From contig NZ_MRTD01000005.1 of NCBI RefSeq assembly GCF_001956295.1, positions 358,293-422,292 of the forward strand: a DNA stretch of 64,000 bases, written 5' to 3'. Below the pieces are notes generated by a model. It searched no databases and was not told the DNA's origin. It was given only the letters and a program-made list of their open reading frames with translations. Shown here piece after piece: positions 20,278 through 29,614 of the stretch. The stretch's first letter is position 1. Each line of letters begins with the position of its first letter. The stretch is from Paenibacillus sp. FSL A5-0031 (GTDB lineage Bacteria > Bacillota > Bacilli > Paenibacillales > Paenibacillaceae). Made by a program: the position numbers and the translations under genes.

Positions 20278-20311
20278 GAAGCCGGGAGGACAGGAAGCAC
20301 CTCTCGGCTTC
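20278..20311 (+). terminator. Hairpin between GH88 and secreted PL6 genes
   Basis: Arms GAAGCCGGGAGG and CCTCTCGGCTTC (12 pairs, one G-T), loop of 10, followed by CGTATTCTT, a weak U-tract. The CACCTCTC part can alternatively pair with GAGAGGAGGTG just downstream (20320-20330), so two exclusive folds are possible. Either an attenuating terminator or a processing hairpin. Confidence 0.55.
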
Positions 20312-20392
20312 CGTATTCTTGAGAGGAGGTGCGGACGGAACGAAGGGAATGATTCAATAACCATCAATTCATAACGGAAAGGATGAAGAATT

Positions 20393-22687
20393 ATGGGAAC
20401 CAAAAGTATGACATGTTTGATTTTGCTCTGTATGCTAGTTGCGTTAATGCCAGGAGCGGCGAGGGCGGCCGATGCGAAGTTCACAATTAGCAGCTCCAGT
20501 GTGACGGCGAGTGGAAATGACGGCAATGTTCCGGCCAACACGGTGGACGACGATTTCGCCACACGTTGGTCAGCGAATGGCGACGGGCAATGGATTCAGT
20601 ACGATTTGGGCGTAAACCGCAAAGTGTCTTCCATCAAAATTGCTTTTTTGAATGGGGCAAGCCGCACCTCTACTTTTGATATTTTAACGTCTACGGATGG
20701 TTCCGCCTTCACGACCGTCAGCAGCGGACTTGTGAGCAGCCTTGTGGAAGGCCTGCAAACATTCGATTTCCCGGATGTCGATCCAGCCCGCTATGTGCGG
20801 GTCGTTGGGCACGGCAATTCCACTAACCTGTGGAACAGCTATACCGAAGTTGAACTGTACGGCACCGCGAGCGGCCCTTCGCCGGGTGCAAGCAAGCTGG
20901 CGGTTACCGTACCGCAGCTTATGGCTAGTGGAGATGACGGCAATATCGTCGCGAATACGATCGACGGCGATCTCGGCACGCGCTGGGCAGCGAGTGGCGA
21001 CGGGGAGTGGGTTCAATACGGCCTTGGATCGAGCAAACGGGTGGAATACGTGAAGATCGCCTTCACCAACGGGGCGGAGCGAACTTTCAGCTTTGATATC
21101 CAGACTTCCTATGATGGCTACAACTTCAGCACAGCGCTTTCGGGAGCGGTCAGCAGTCTGAGCAACAGCTTGCAGACGTTTGATTTTGCCGATGTTGCCC
21201 CTGTCCGCTACGTTCGTATTGTTGGCCACGGCAACTCGGTGAACGCATGGAACAGCTTCGCAGAGGTCGAAATTTATGGCAGCGAATCAAGCGGCAGCGG
21301 CAGCGAAGGGACGGTCGTCGAAGTTAGCACTTCCACGCAGCTCACTGCCGAGCTTGCAACCGCTACGGCGGGTAAAACGATTGTGCTGGCAAACGGCACG
21401 TATTCGCGTACAAGCCCGTTTGCTGTTCAGAACAAAAACGGCACGGCCAATGCGCCAATCGTTATTAAGGCGAAAAACCGCGGCCAAGCTATCATCTCGG
21501 GAGCGTCGGGCTTCCGCGTCGAGAACTCCTCGCATGTGGTGCTGGACGGATTAAAGTTTACGAACACAAGCAATAGCGCAGTGGTGCTTGAAGGCTCGCA
21601 CCATGTGCGACTGACCCGTAATACGTTTGCGCTGCCAAGCTCAGGCGGTGGCCTGATGTGGCTGCAAGTGCGGGGCACGAACAGCCATCATAACCGTATC
21701 GACCGGAACGACTTCGGAATGAAGAGCGACACCGAACCGCTGATCGCTTACGAAGGACAGGATGGCTCAGGTCAAATTTCGCAATACGATATTATTGAAT
21801 ACAACTATTTCCACGATGTAGGCCCATGGGTAGCCAACGGCAAAGAAACCATCCGTCTCGGCTTGTCCGGTCTAACGCTCTCCCACGGCTATAATACGAT
21901 ACAATATAATGTATTTCAGAATTGCGACGGCGAGCCGGAAATTGTTTCGGTCAAGAGCAGCAGCAATACGGTGCGCTTCAATACATTCCTCACGTCCAAG
22001 GGCAGCCTGACGCTGCGGCACGGCCATAACAACAGCGTATATAGCAACTTCTTCCTCGGGGACGGCGTCGAGTCGGATCAGGAAGGCATCCGGATGTTCG
22101 GCAATGACCATAAGATTTATAACAACTACTTTGAGAATTTGACAGGTGAAGCAATCTATTTGCCTAACGGCGATTTCGACGGAGGTACTGGAGGCTCTCC
22201 TCCAAGCCCGACGGTCGAACAATTGCGCAAACAATGGAAAGTTTACCGAGCGCTTATTGTCAACAATACGATTGTAAACAGCACAACCGGCATCGTCATT
22301 GGATCGGGCAAAGCGTATGCACCGCAGGATTCCGTCGTGGCGAACAATATCGTGCGCAACAGCACCGGCACGCTTTATTACGAGGCGGCGACAACGAATA
22401 CGCTGTTTCAGGGCAATATCGGGTATGGCAGCACCATTAGCAACATATCGCGCAGCTCGGGGCAGATCCGAAATATCAATCCGCTGCTCACCACGGTGAG
22501 CGGCATCCAGAAGCTGACCGCGAGCAGCCCGGCGATTGACGCCGCTGTAGGGACATACGCGTTCGTGCAGGCGGATATGGACGGCCAAATGCGGGTGACA
22601 ACGGATGTAGGGGCGGATGAATATTCCAGCGCGCCTCTGCTGAATCGCCCGCTAGCGGCAAGCGATGTGGGGCTGAATACGCCTTAG
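20393..22687 (+). CDS. Secreted PL6 polysaccharide lyase with two F5/8 C (discoidin) domains
   Basis: 764 residues. Signal peptide of about 26 residues with ARA before the mature end. Two tandem discoidin/CBM32-like domains (about 28-155 and 165-295, each with the DDxxxTRW or DGDLGTRW motif and RYVRxVGHGNS), then a PL6 beta-helix (about 300-750). Catalytic residues mirror those of the gene at 11758: PEIVSVKS (Glu 516, Lys 521) and LRHGHNN (Arg 542), again 21 apart. The enzyme would bind and cleave a uronic-acid polysaccharide outside the cell, supplying oligosaccharides to the transporter. The repeated binding domains suggest attachment to galactose- or uronate-containing surfaces. Confidence 0.92.
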   Translation: MGTKSMTCLILLCMLVALMPGAARAADAKFTISSSSVTASGNDGNVPANTVDDDFATRWSANGDGQWIQYDLGVNRKVSSIKIAFLNGASRTSTFDILTSTDGSAFTTVSSGLVSSLVEGLQTFDFPDVDPARYVRVVGHGNSTNLWNSYTEVELYGTASGPSPGASKLAVTVPQLMASGDDGNIVANTIDGDLGTRWAASGDGEWVQYGLGSSKRVEYVKIAFTNGAERTFSFDIQTSYDGYNFSTALSGAVSSLSNSLQTFDFADVAPVRYVRIVGHGNSVNAWNSFAEVEIYGSESSGSGSEGTVVEVSTSTQLTAELATATAGKTIVLANGTYSRTSPFAVQNKNGTANAPIVIKAKNRGQAIISGASGFRVENSSHVVLDGLKFTNTSNSAVVLEGSHHVRLTRNTFALPSSGGGLMWLQVRGTNSHHNRIDRNDFGMKSDTEPLIAYEGQDGSGQISQYDIIEYNYFHDVGPWVANGKETIRLGLSGLTLSHGYNTIQYNVFQNCDGEPEIVSVKSSSNTVRFNTFLTSKGSLTLRHGHNNSVYSNFFLGDGVESDQEGIRMFGNDHKIYNNYFENLTGEAIYLPNGDFDGGTGGSPPSPTVEQLRKQWKVYRALIVNNTIVNSTTGIVIGSGKAYAPQDSVVANNIVRNSTGTLYYEAATTNTLFQGNIGYGSTISNISRSSGQIRNINPLLTTVSGIQKLTASSPAIDAAVGTYAFVQADMDGQMRVTTDVGADEYSSAPLLNRPLAASDVGLNTP

Positions 22688-22704
22688 GGTAATAGATGAG
22701 CAAG

Positions 22705-22731
22705 CATGCCGGCGGTCGGTCCGCCGGCATG
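22705..22731 (+). other. Strong intergenic hairpin after secreted PL6 gene
   Basis: Perfect 11-base-pair GC-rich stem CATGCCGGCGG/CCGCCGGCATG with a 5-base loop and no T-run; a second small hairpin (GCTATG/CATAGC) follows. Likely an mRNA-stabilising or partial-termination structure before the GH43-like gene. Confidence 0.6.
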
Positions 22732-22846
22732 GCTATGTCGATCCATAGCTGTGTGAAGAATGCCGGTTATACACTTCATTCGAAAGGATGGGAGACCATG
22801 GTTCGTAGCAATTATAGAGCAGTGGGAAAAGGCGAGGTGACACTAC

Positions 22847-23863
22847 ATGCATACTAACATAATGCTGCCGGCTCCGCGTGGCGGCGGCTTCCGAATGGAA
22901 GGTTATTGGATTTGGTGTGGTTCAGTCGTGCAGGGCGAGGACGGCAAATTCCATATGTTTGCCTCGCGCTGGCCGAAGACTCTGCCGATGCATCCTGGCT
23001 GGATGACGGCTTCGGAGATTGTCAGGGCGGACTCGGATACGCCCGAGGGACCATACCAATTCCGCGAGGTGGCGCTCCCGGCGAGGGGAGCGCAATATTG
23101 GGACGGACGCTGCACGCACAACCCCCATATCGTTAAGCACAACAACAAATATTTACTTTATTATACGGGCTCGACCCATCCGCTGGGCGATCCGGATCCG
23201 CCCGAAAATTTCGGGTTAACCGATCCGCAATGCATCGTGGCGCGGGCGAACAAACGGGTAGGCCTGGCTATCGCGGACAGCGTATTCGGCCCTTGGCGCA
23301 GAGCAGATGAACCGATATTGCCAACACGTCCCGGCCGATTCGATAGCTTTCTGACATCCAATCCGGCTCCGTGTGTCCGGGAGGACGGTTCCGTGCTGCT
23401 GATCTACAAGGCACGAAGCTACGAAGGCAACCTGCATGGCGGCATGACTATTGGCGTCGCGTATGCGGATCACTACGAGGGACCATACCGGGTGCTGAGC
23501 GGTGAGCCAGTGTTTCCCCCGGAGTCGTTCCATATCGAAGATCCGTTCATCTGGCAAACAGCGAAAGGATACCATTTGATCGCCAAAGATATGGAAGGGC
23601 GTCTATGTGGTGAAAAATACGGCGGCATCTACGCCGGGTCTCCAGACGGCCTGAAATGGAGCATGCATGGACAGCCGCAAAGCTATTCCCGGACGGTGCG
23701 CTGGGATGACGGCACGGTGCAGACGCTGGGTAATTTGGAGCGGCCGTTCCTGCTTTTCCAGAACGGCAAGCCGACTCATTTGTTCGCGGCCGTTTCGGAC
23801 GGCAATGACGGTTTTATGGACGCTTCCGATACATGGAACATGGTTATACCTTTAAAGCAATGA
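22847..23863 (+). CDS. GH43/GH117-like beta-propeller glycoside hydrolase family protein
   Basis: 338 residues without a signal peptide. The sequence has the five-bladed beta-propeller pattern of the GH43/GH62/GH117 group: YWIWCGSVVQGEDGKFHMFASRW, DGRCTHNPHIVKHNNKYLLYYTG, APCVREDGSVLLIYKA, HIEDPFIWQ and GNLERPFLL. The acid in IEDPFIW could be catalytic or structural. GGCGAGGTGA precedes ATG 22847. It is the last gene of the uronate locus and probably processes the neutral or modified sugar left after lyase and GH88 action. The exact activity is unknown. Confidence 0.75.
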   Translation: MHTNIMLPAPRGGGFRMEGYWIWCGSVVQGEDGKFHMFASRWPKTLPMHPGWMTASEIVRADSDTPEGPYQFREVALPARGAQYWDGRCTHNPHIVKHNNKYLLYYTGSTHPLGDPDPPENFGLTDPQCIVARANKRVGLAIADSVFGPWRRADEPILPTRPGRFDSFLTSNPAPCVREDGSVLLIYKARSYEGNLHGGMTIGVAYADHYEGPYRVLSGEPVFPPESFHIEDPFIWQTAKGYHLIAKDMEGRLCGEKYGGIYAGSPDGLKWSMHGQPQSYSRTVRWDDGTVQTLGNLERPFLLFQNGKPTHLFAAVSDGNDGFMDASDTWNMVIPLKQ

Positions 23864-24413
23864 TACATGGGGGCTTTAATAATATCTCAGTTAACGGAGA
23901 AGTCATTACAACTACGGCAGAGTATCCTTGCTGGATCGTGGAAAAATGTGTTATGAATACACCAAACCCTACAACCACTACAACCAATACGGAATCTAGT
24001 ATGTGACACCCCAGCAGGTTTTAATCGACAAATAAAAATGGCGGATCCTACCATGCACAGTTGAAAAGGGTATATTTTCTGCTTGTGGAGAGGCTGGCAG
24101 ATACAACTATTCAGCTGTATAGCAGATTAAGGAAAACAAAATACCGCATGAATTGAGTGATAGGGAGAAGTGTTTCACCCAGGTTTGTCCGTGAATAATC
24201 AACCCTTGTTATAACTTCATGATCCACCTCGAGCTGGACCACTCCGTCTCTCTCCAACTCGCAATGATGCCAGAAACTATGTCTACATAAAAAAGAGAAG
24301 AGCCCTCCGAAGAGGGCTGCCTCGTTCATTCCATATGGTATTTTGCAAGAGATGCATCCCCAAGCCCAAAACGCTTCAACGTTACATCATGTCGGCCAAT
24401 CCTGTTTTATCGG
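23864..24413. other. Spacer between convergent genes
   Basis: 550 bases with no intact gene. It contains the minus-strand terminator at 24287-24320. Around 23948-24033 a frame interrupted by a stop (YNHYNQYG, then VTPQQVLID) vaguely recalls the C-terminal end of an IS integrase-core transposase, but the match is too weak to call. Nothing else was seen. Confidence 0.4.
24287..24320 (-). terminator. Terminator of the secreted beta-propeller gene
   Basis: On the minus strand, AGCCCTC-TTCG-GAGGGCT (7 pairs with a stable TTCG tetraloop) is followed by CTTCTCTTTTTTATG. It lies about 95 bases past the stop of the gene at 24414-25829. Confidence 0.85.
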
Positions 24414-25829
24414 TTAGGGAAGAAAGGAAAAAGATAAATTTGCTGATTTGGAGCTCAGCTTTTGTCCTTTGGCTGACAAGAAGTAGACCTCAAGCCTAAT
24501 GGTTTGGCTGTCGATACCGGCAGGCTTTAGGATGGGGATCGTGAATTTTCCTTCTTCGTTAATGGCATTCGGATAAGCTGTCCCGGCCTCAATCAAATAA
24601 CCCCTCGTGTCAAACATTTGATAGCCTACCCAAGCTTGGTTTACTTTCTTCTTGGAGCTGCCGTGGATCTCGAACACATTCGTATTCAAGTTGTGAGTCA
24701 AGCGGTCAACCGAGAACAGCTTGCTGCTAAAATGGGTTAGCGGTTTTTCCAATAAACTATCCCCATCCGTTAATTCACCTTCCACCCGCCAGATGTCATA
24801 CGTATATTCAGGAATCGTGCTTAAAGCTGTACCCGCAAGGCTAACCGTAAAATAAACCTCCGTTTTTGCTGGATTAGGAAGCGTGCCATAAGGCGTTCGA
24901 AGGAGCGCCGCATTATGGTTGCGCGGTTTCCCAGAGATGGCGCTGCTCAGCGCACCTTCGACCTTCCATGAGCCGCCGCCGCCCCAAACAAAGCTTCCCT
25001 CCATGCTAACGACCTGCAGGCTGGCACTGATGTAAGCCGGATTATCGCTCGGGAATGGGCGTTGATCGCGTACGGCGAAGAAGCGATCCCGCGTCGGATC
25101 ATAGACCATGTCAAAGTTGTTTAGCCAGTCGGGATTGCCGTTGCTGTCGGTTAATCCGCTATTCGTCAATTGCAGCGGAGTGCCAATCACAGGCGCGCTC
25201 ATGTCGCTTAAGTTCAATTGGACGCGGTAGCCTGCCGTGGCGCTCGGATCTCCTTTCGTATAAAACAGCAATAGCCCGCCTTGGCCGTCAATGCTTGTGG
25301 CAGAAGGCTGTCCGACTCCCCAATAGCCATCATTAGGGTACTCTATAATTGGCGAGGGATATTTCACCCATTCGCCTGATAAGTCATTCGAGAAAGCGAC
25401 GCCAATCTGGTTATGGTAGCTGGCATTCACGTCATTCCCCAAATAAAACAACGCATAATCGTACATTACCCCTGAATAATAAAATTGGCCTGCAACGATA
25501 GCGGGATCGCACACATGATAGCTGTCCCAAGCGCCTTCTGGCCCAGCCTCAAGCACGGATTTGGATTCGACCACGCTGCCGTTTACGATTTTGGTATAAA
25601 AAATATGGTCCTTAATAACCCCATCTTGCGCATTATGGCAAGTCCACATATGCTCCGTACTGCCGTCGCGGATAACCGTCGGCGCATATGCGTAGGTGTT
25701 GCCGGTGGGATTGTATACCTCTGTTAACGTTGGTGAGTTCCACAAGACGGCTGCCTTAGCGGACTGAAGCGGCAATACTGCGAAAATAAGAACAAGAGCC
25801 AGCAAACCTAATGCTTTGAGCTTCCCCAT
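24414..25829 (-). CDS. Secreted beta-propeller protein, GH43-like
   Basis: 471 residues with a signal peptide (about 26 residues, ending SAKAA). The body is a beta-propeller with the same block order as the cytoplasmic protein at 33222: YHVCDPAIV, YALFYLGND, SYHNQIGVAFS, GVGQPSATSIDGQGG, and a late PRNHNAALL. A C-terminal domain of about 110 residues is beta-rich and absent from the paralogue. It is transcribed away from the kinase/transporter locus at 26040-36730 and likely releases its substrate outside the cell. It was not identified as a characterised enzyme, so the hydrolase role is inferred from the fold. Confidence 0.7.
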   Translation of the reverse strand: MGKLKALGLLALVLIFAVLPLQSAKAAVLWNSPTLTEVYNPTGNTYAYAPTVIRDGSTEHMWTCHNAQDGVIKDHIFYTKIVNGSVVESKSVLEAGPEGAWDSYHVCDPAIVAGQFYYSGVMYDYALFYLGNDVNASYHNQIGVAFSNDLSGEWVKYPSPIIEYPNDGYWGVGQPSATSIDGQGGLLLFYTKGDPSATAGYRVQLNLSDMSAPVIGTPLQLTNSGLTDSNGNPDWLNNFDMVYDPTRDRFFAVRDQRPFPSDNPAYISASLQVVSMEGSFVWGGGGSWKVEGALSSAISGKPRNHNAALLRTPYGTLPNPAKTEVYFTVSLAGTALSTIPEYTYDIWRVEGELTDGDSLLEKPLTHFSSKLFSVDRLTHNLNTNVFEIHGSSKKKVNQAWVGYQMFDTRGYLIEAGTAYPNAINEEGKFTIPILKPAGIDSQTIRLEVYFLSAKGQKLSSKSANLSFSFLP

Positions 25830-25925
25830 ACTATTTTCCCCCTGACAAGTGTGTACTGTGACCCTAGCTTAGGTCTGTTTAATCATAGCCATTTCACCGA
25901 AAAGTTAGCTACTTCGATATCTTGA

Positions 25926-25973
25926 CTGTCTTTTGTTTACTTGCTAGGGAAGGAAGAGGTAAACAGAAGACAG
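25926..25973. promoter_or_regulatory. 15-base inverted repeat between divergent genes
   Basis: Arms CTGTCTTTTGTTTAC and GTAAACAGAAGACAG match as reverse complements at 14 of 15 positions, separated by 18 bases. A TTGACT hexamer (25922-25927) overlaps the left arm. It sits in the 210-base gap between the secreted propeller gene (minus) and the kinase gene (plus), so it may be the operator for the AraC-type response regulator encoded at 27829, or a 5'-UTR hairpin. Confidence 0.55.
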
Positions 25974-26039
25974 AGGAGTAGTCTTCATGCTACAGAATAA
26001 GTAAAGGAGACCCTAATCGATAGGGCAAAGGGAAGCGAG

Positions 26040-27809
26040 TTGGCAGCGATGAGATTACGTTTTTTCAAAAAAATCCCGACCACAGGCATCAATCTGTTCC
26101 AGAAGCTGATTCTTGTTTTTTTGATAGCGATTATCCCTGTATTTATTGTTAGCGCGCTTATTAACCGTTCAGGTGAAGCAGCGATTTCAGGCGAGATAAC
26201 GAATTCGCTGAAATCGAATGCCCATTTTTATTTAAATACATTCGAGCTGGAAATGGAAAGATTGATCCGGATGAAGCAGAAGTACATTCTGGACAGCTCT
26301 GTACAAAATTTAATGAGGTACCACACCATTTATTCAGACAGCGATGTGATCTATGCCAAACAGGATATTGAGCGAAGACTGCAGCAGTTCAAGGATTCCA
26401 GCTTGTTTGTCCATAAGATCAAGCTGATGCTGACGGATTTGGAGACGACGATCCATAATGATCTCATTGTGCAGCAGGTAGAGGAAGCGGATGTCGAGGC
26501 TCTGCAGAGGCTTTACCTTTCGCGTAAGCACATTGGCTCCGATCAAGGCGAGCTCATCATGGGCGAGCATTATCCCAAAAAAGAGATGCAGGAGGGTACT
26601 CCGAAAATATGGATGGAGATCATTTTGTCCAAAACAAATATGGAACGATCCTTGCGGGAAGTCGCGACCTATAATGGAGGCGAAGCGTTAATTGTTGATC
26701 ATGAGGGCAAATGGCTGCTCGGCTCGCTGCCGCAAGAAGGAATGAATAATGAGGAGCTGCTTAGACTGCTACAGCTGGGCAAAGCAGAGGAAGACGCTAG
26801 CGGAATCGGAAGGTTTATGATTGATGGCAGCGCTTTCGTCTTTGCTTATGAATCGTCCTCCTTGCTGGATGCAACGCTTGTCGCTTACGTACCGGAGAAT
26901 AGCTTTCTAGGCCCTATCAAATGGTACAAAAGGATTTATTTCATTTTGGCGGCGACATCGCTATTGGTTATTATTTTCTTCTCCACCTGGATTTACAGCC
27001 TCATTCATAAGCCGATGATTCGGCTGACAGGAGCTTTCCGGCGATTGGAGAAGGGGGTATTCAATACGCTGCTCGAATCGGACCGCAAGGATGAATTCAA
27101 CTATTTATATCAGCAGTTCAATAAAATGTCCGGCAGATTGGAAGGATTGATCAATGACGTATATGAGCATGAGCTGAGGCTGAACCGGGCCGAATTAAAG
27201 CAGCTGCAGGCTCAAATTAACCCGCATTTCCTATATAACATCTTTTTTCTGCTGAATCGGATCATCCAGCTTGATGATATCGAAAACGCCAAGCGGCTGA
27301 CCAAATATTTAGGCCAATTTTTCCGGTTTATTACGCGCAACAAGGAAGATGAGGCTCTGCTCAAAGAAGAAATGTCGCATATTGAAGCTTACATTGGCAT
27401 TCAGAGCCTGCGCTTCGGAAGCAAGCTGGCCGTTCAAATCGAGCCGCTTCCGGCAGCAGTAGAACAGCTTATCGTGCCGAGGCTTATTCTGCAGCCAATC
27501 GTAGAAAACGCTTTTGAATACGGGCTAGAGGATCATCACGAGCAGGGAATTTTGCGTATTTGGTTTGAGCTGGCGGAGGAAGAGCTGCTCATTCACATCG
27601 AGGATAATGGCATCGGCCTGACAGAAGCGACGGTTGAGAGCTTGCAGCAGCTGTTATTGTCTCAGAGTAGAGACATTGAGACCACAGGCATTTTGAATAT
27701 CCATCGGAGAGTCCAGTTGAAGTTTGGACAATCCTATGGACTGACGATTGGTCGCAGCAAGGACGGCGGACTGCATGTCATGCTGCGATTGCCGATTCAT
27801 TCCAGCTAA
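26040..27809 (+). CDS. Sensor histidine kinase, YesM type
   Basis: 589 residues from TTG 26040, which has AAAGGGA at the right distance; ATG 26049 is the alternative. Membrane segments near 20-43 and 300-322 enclose an extracellular sensor; HAMP follows, then QINPHFLYN with His 396, and the ATP-binding motifs PIVENAFEYG and DNGIGL. It is coupled to the response regulator 19 bases downstream and heads a locus containing transporter, beta-propeller protein, nucleoside hydrolase and ribokinase. Confidence 0.9.
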   Translation: MAAMRLRFFKKIPTTGINLFQKLILVFLIAIIPVFIVSALINRSGEAAISGEITNSLKSNAHFYLNTFELEMERLIRMKQKYILDSSVQNLMRYHTIYSDSDVIYAKQDIERRLQQFKDSSLFVHKIKLMLTDLETTIHNDLIVQQVEEADVEALQRLYLSRKHIGSDQGELIMGEHYPKKEMQEGTPKIWMEIILSKTNMERSLREVATYNGGEALIVDHEGKWLLGSLPQEGMNNEELLRLLQLGKAEEDASGIGRFMIDGSAFVFAYESSSLLDATLVAYVPENSFLGPIKWYKRIYFILAATSLLVIIFFSTWIYSLIHKPMIRLTGAFRRLEKGVFNTLLESDRKDEFNYLYQQFNKMSGRLEGLINDVYEHELRLNRAELKQLQAQINPHFLYNIFFLLNRIIQLDDIENAKRLTKYLGQFFRFITRNKEDEALLKEEMSHIEAYIGIQSLRFGSKLAVQIEPLPAAVEQLIVPRLILQPIVENAFEYGLEDHHEQGILRIWFELAEEELLIHIEDNGIGLTEATVESLQQLLLSQSRDIETTGILNIHRRVQLKFGQSYGLTIGRSKDGGLHVMLRLPIHSS

Positions 27810-27828
27810 TTTGAGGAGGAAGCCGAAC

Positions 27829-29499
27829 ATGTACCGGTTATTGATTGTAGACAACGAAGAATATGTCGTGAATGGTCTGGTGGAGCTGTTTAGTCCCACC
27901 CGGCACCCGGAAATTGAGGTCGCAGGCGCTTATTCAGCAGCTGAAGCCTTGAATGTGCTCATGACGACCCAGATGGATATTGTGATTACCGATATACGGA
28001 TGCCAGGCATGAACGGATTGGAATTGCAGAAAATTATTGTCGCCCGATGGCCGTATTGCAAGGTTATTTTTCTATCGGGCTACGACGATTTTAACTATGC
28101 TCAGGAGGCCATTCGGCAGGGCTCCGTTAATTATATTTTGAAGACGGAAGAAGATGAGGTCATTATAGCGGCGGTTTATGCCGCGATTAAGCTTGTTCAA
28201 GGGGAGCAGGAAGCCAAAACCTTGCTAGAAGACGCGAAAAAACAAGTGAAGCAGGCGCTTGGGGCGCTGCAAAGGGAGTTTTTTGAAAGTCTGCTCCTTG
28301 GTGATAAAGCAGCCTATAAGTCCTTGCCTCAGCAGCTTGAAGAGCTGCAGATCCCTTTGCTGCCAGAGAAGCAATTGTTTGCGGTAATCGCTAAAGTGGA
28401 TGAATGGGAGCAGCCCTATTCGCAGTATGATCGCTCCTTGCTGCTCTACGCGGTACAAAACATTGCCAACGAATATTTATCATTATCGATGATTCATTAC
28501 TCCTTTATTTACGACCGTTCGAAAATCATATGGCTGATGCAATCCAAAGCCGAGCCGTGGATCGATCATATGCAAATTGCCAGCACGATGAATATGACCT
28601 CCCATTTTGTCTATGGCACCTTCGAAGGCATTCAATCCTCTTGCCGGGATTTGCTTAATCTGTCGATGTCGTTTGCCATTGGCGGCCATCCGTTTGGATG
28701 GTCGCAGCTAGGCGAGCATCTCGACCAATTAAAAAATAATATGACCTCTTCGATTAAGAAGCAGCAGCTTCTGCTAGATGAGCAGCAGCGTTCGGGTCAA
28801 GAGAAGGAGAGCAATAGCTTTCCGGTCCGCTTAGAGATCTTTAAGCATTATGAGCATTTAGCCTATTGTCTGGAGCACAAAAACAAAGAGGAGTTCAATC
28901 GGGTATTGGAGCTCTTGCTTCGAATTGGGGAGCAAGCCTTCTATGGTCGGCATACGATCGTCTGTATGCAAATTTCCAGCTCGATCTATGCTCTGCTGCT
29001 TGCCTATTTGGAGAAGCTTAACCTTACAGAAATGCCGAAATGGATTTCGGAGCTGCAAGCCAGCATTGAATCTGGCCTATCGAATAACTGGGATTGGCAG
29101 ATGGAGCAGCTGCAGCGATTGGCAAAGTATATCTTGGAGCAGTGCCTGCCTGCGGAAGAAAATGAAGAAAACCGTGTCGTACAAAGCATTCATGCTTACC
29201 TGATTAGTCATTTAGGCGGCGATTTATCACTGAAGACCATGGCCTTTGCCATTGGTCATAACCCTTCCTATTTGTCACGCTTGTACAAGCAAAAGGCAGG
29301 AAAGGCATTATCGGAGACGATTAACGAGATGAAGCTTGCAAGAGCCAAGGAATTGCTCGCGGAGCCGCAGTACCGAATTGGCGATGTCTCCAAAGCGGTC
29401 GGTTTTTTGTCCGAGCATTATTTTTACCGCTTCTTCAAGAAGGCTACTCAGATGACCCCGCAGGAGTACCGCGAACAGCTGCAGGTAAACGAAAGATAG
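27829..29499 (+). CDS. Response regulator, YesN type, AraC output
   Basis: 556 residues from ATG 27829 with GAGGAGGAAG upstream; the open frame extends further 5' but overlaps the kinase. Receiver domain with D8, phosphoacceptor D55 (VITDIRMPGMNG) and lysine in NYILKTEED; the second acidic-pocket residue is Asn 9 where most relatives have Asp or Glu, with Glu 10 next to it. A long central region precedes the AraC helix-turn-helix (last 100 residues; FLSEHYFYRFFKKATQMTPQEYR). It likely activates the adjacent transport operon. Confidence 0.9.
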   Translation: MYRLLIVDNEEYVVNGLVELFSPTRHPEIEVAGAYSAAEALNVLMTTQMDIVITDIRMPGMNGLELQKIIVARWPYCKVIFLSGYDDFNYAQEAIRQGSVNYILKTEEDEVIIAAVYAAIKLVQGEQEAKTLLEDAKKQVKQALGALQREFFESLLLGDKAAYKSLPQQLEELQIPLLPEKQLFAVIAKVDEWEQPYSQYDRSLLLYAVQNIANEYLSLSMIHYSFIYDRSKIIWLMQSKAEPWIDHMQIASTMNMTSHFVYGTFEGIQSSCRDLLNLSMSFAIGGHPFGWSQLGEHLDQLKNNMTSSIKKQQLLLDEQQRSGQEKESNSFPVRLEIFKHYEHLAYCLEHKNKEEFNRVLELLLRIGEQAFYGRHTIVCMQISSSIYALLLAYLEKLNLTEMPKWISELQASIESGLSNNWDWQMEQLQRLAKYILEQCLPAEENEENRVVQSIHAYLISHLGGDLSLKTMAFAIGHNPSYLSRLYKQKAGKALSETINEMKLARAKELLAEPQYRIGDVSKAVGFLSEHYFYRFFKKATQMTPQEYREQLQVNER

Positions 29500-29614
29500 T
29501 CAATCAGGTAACAATATCAAAGTAGATGGCTCTTTGGGTTTCCCCATACAATGGAGCTACGGTTATAGGCCTAGCCAATCAAAAACAGCAATGAGCATAT
29601 TAGGGGGTTACGCA

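Noticed and set aside
23948..24033. Possible tail of an IS integrase-core transposase
   Set aside because: Only about 28 residues with an internal stop; no inverted repeats or other transposase parts nearby.
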